Source: Bacteroidia bacterium (GTDB taxonomy: Bacteria > Bacteroidota > Bacteroidia > J057). From it: a stretch of 64,000 nt of DNA. The stretch covers positions 1 to 64,000 of the forward strand of contig JALEFZ010000038.1 in NCBI GenBank assembly GCA_022760475.1. Direction: 5' to 3'. Below, one piece after another: positions 62,927 through 64,000 of the stretch (its first letter is position 1; each line of letters begins with the position of its first letter). A model generated the notes under the pieces. The model was not told the DNA's origin and made no database searches. It was given only the letters and a program-made list of their open reading frames with translations. The position numbers were made by a program, and so were the translations under genes.

Positions 62927-64000
62927 ATGGATGAATTAAGAAGACAAATCCTTCGTGATTTATTGGGCGAGGCCAATATCAACTTGTCTGAGGATCAAGA
63001 TGAGGCCGTAACGGAGTTTGTGAGGTTCATGGATTCCCAGGATTTCAGGGCTACCTTCCTCCTCACAGGTAGTGCAGGTACGGGTAAGACCTTCCTGATC
63101 AACCTTTTTACGACCATGCTCCGCAAATCAGGTTATAAGGTTATCCTCCTTGCACCTACAGGCCGGGCTGCGAAGGTCATCACCCGACGAACAAAAAGGC
63201 CTGCCTATACGATTCACCATCACATTTATGCCCCCATGGAAGGCCAGGCCGGCCAGGTGAGTTTCAGCATGAAGGGCAATAAGGCTGAAAACAAGACTGT
63301 CTACATAGTCGATGAGGCATCTATGATTGGGGATAAAAGTGATGGTAGCACCCCCAATAGCCTCCTTGCAGACCTCCTCCGATATGTGTTTTTTGAAGAT
63401 GAATACAGAAAATTGGTTCTGGTTGGAGATCCAGTACAGCTTCCACCCGTAGGCCATGAGCTCTCCCCTGCCCTGGATGCTGACCAGCTTTTCATGAAGC
63501 ATAGCCTGAATGTATTCCATGCCCACCTCACGGATGTGAAAAGGCAATTAAGCGACTCGGGTGTTCTGGAGAATGCTGTCGCAATCCGCGATGCCTACCT
63601 TTCTCAAGGGGAAGTCCTTTTGCACCTGGAGCCCAGCAGGGATGTGATGCAATTGGAGAGTCCTTATGAGGCCTTGGAGACTTATATTTCATATTATGAA
63701 GAGGGTAACCTGGACAAGGTCGTATTTTTGACCTATTCCAATTTCCAGTCTACGCGGGTCAATCAAGGCATTCGCCATCACCTGTTTTACACGGAGGATC
63801 TTCTTGTTCATAATGAATTGCTGATGGTGGTTCGGAACAATTACAGTTGGGGAGATCCAAAACGGCTGCCATTTATTGCCAATGGAGAAATGGGAATCGT
63901 TAGAGATATTTTTCCTGAAACGTATGAAGAAAAATATGGCCAAAAATGGATGGATGTATGCCTTGAATTTCAGGATACCAAAGGGGAAAGCCTGATGATT
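62927..64000 (+). CDS. RecD-like AAA helicase/ATPase, 3' end outside window
   Basis: From ATG 62927 the frame stays open to the window edge (358 codons). It has GSAGTGKTFLINLF (Walker A, about 46), YIVDEASMIGD (Walker B, about 125) and LVGDPVQLPPVG, the motifs of RecD2/TraI-type superfamily 1 helicases, plus VFLTYSNFQSTRVN (motif V-like region). It is probably an exodeoxyribonuclease V alpha-like helicase common in Bacteroidota. The remaining C-terminal helicase motifs are outside the window. Confidence 0.88.
   Translation, partial: MDELRRQILRDLLGEANINLSEDQDEAVTEFVRFMDSQDFRATFLLTGSAGTGKTFLINLFTTMLRKSGYKVILLAPTGRAAKVITRRTKRPAYTIHHHIYAPMEGQAGQVSFSMKGNKAENKTVYIVDEASMIGDKSDGSTPNSLLADLLRYVFFEDEYRKLVLVGDPVQLPPVGHELSPALDADQLFMKHSLNVFHAHLTDVKRQLSDSGVLENAVAIRDAYLSQGEVLLHLEPSRDVMQLESPYEALETYISYYEEGNLDKVVFLTYSNFQSTRVNQGIRHHLFYTEDLLVHNELLMVVRNNYSWGDPKRLPFIANGEMGIVRDIFPETYEEKYGQKWMDVCLEFQDTKGESLMI

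Overview
The window looks like a chromosomal segment of a Bacteroidota member, most likely a Cytophagales/Cytophagia-type, probably marine bacterium. The reasons are direct: a fused SecDF, a split atpD-atpC pair with a short epsilon subunit, many Bacteroidota-type lipoproteins and small outer membrane barrels, a BlaI/M56 pair, almost no Shine-Dalgarno leaders, and repeated matches to the Bacteroidota promoter -7 element TAnnTTTG. No rRNA, tRNA, CRISPR array, transposase or phage module was found.

Layout. 1-2260: AT-rich left edge with a two-gene minus-strand unit (a membrane protein with an effector-associated-domain-like N-terminus, then a secreted TPR-like protein cut by the window edge). 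2429-10221: housekeeping (mfd, a small membrane protein, yidC, pyrG). 10408-13329: envelope genes (a secreted protein, two PAP2 phosphatases, two lipoproteins). 13461-19377: a TetR-controlled envelope transport locus (LolA-like carrier, two FtsX/LolE-type permeases, LolD-like ATPase, outer membrane barrel) with a likely TetR operator. 19569-24904: MobA/MocA-like transferase, acyltransferase, TPR protein, SDR plus phasin-like protein, class III aminotransferase. 25315-27161: tandem outer membrane barrels, the third decayed. 27276-29062: atpC-atpD. 29446-35784: NUDIX hydrolase and a GT-like protein, BlaI with an M56-M23 fusion protease, M42 peptidase, rhodanese, TM2 protein, ribosomal proteins L35 and L20. 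35943-42073: two LpoA-like proteins, guaA, a potassium-channel-like protein. 42235-48516: secDF and an ExbB-ExbD-(soluble ExbD-like)-cytochrome c operon. 48590-52125: a metal-related cassette (ABC ATPase, His-rich permease, two CFFCG proteins) divergent from a MerC-like gene whose promoter is overlapped by a TGCAAC inverted repeat. 52141-64000: membrane protein with an M15-like tail, amidase, poly-aspartate lipoprotein, Lhr-like helicase, TrmN6-like methyltransferase, sugar nucleotidyltransferase, DUF952 and DUF4412 proteins, PNPOx-family protein, a sorting-domain-like orphan and a RecD-like ATPase cut by the right edge.

The theme is the cell envelope: insertion and secretion (YidC, SecDF), lipid or lipoprotein traffic (the TetR-LolA-ABC locus), peptidoglycan (amidase, M23 fusion, LpoA-like pair, PAP2 enzymes), proton-motive-force coupling (ExbBD) and metal handling (the MerC/ABC cassette). 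The most promising little-described units are the TetR-LolA-ABC-barrel locus, the metal cassette with its operator, the ExbD-like periplasmic protein, the BlaI/M56-M23 pair and the EAD-like membrane protein at the left edge. All family assignments are by reading motifs; no database search was run.
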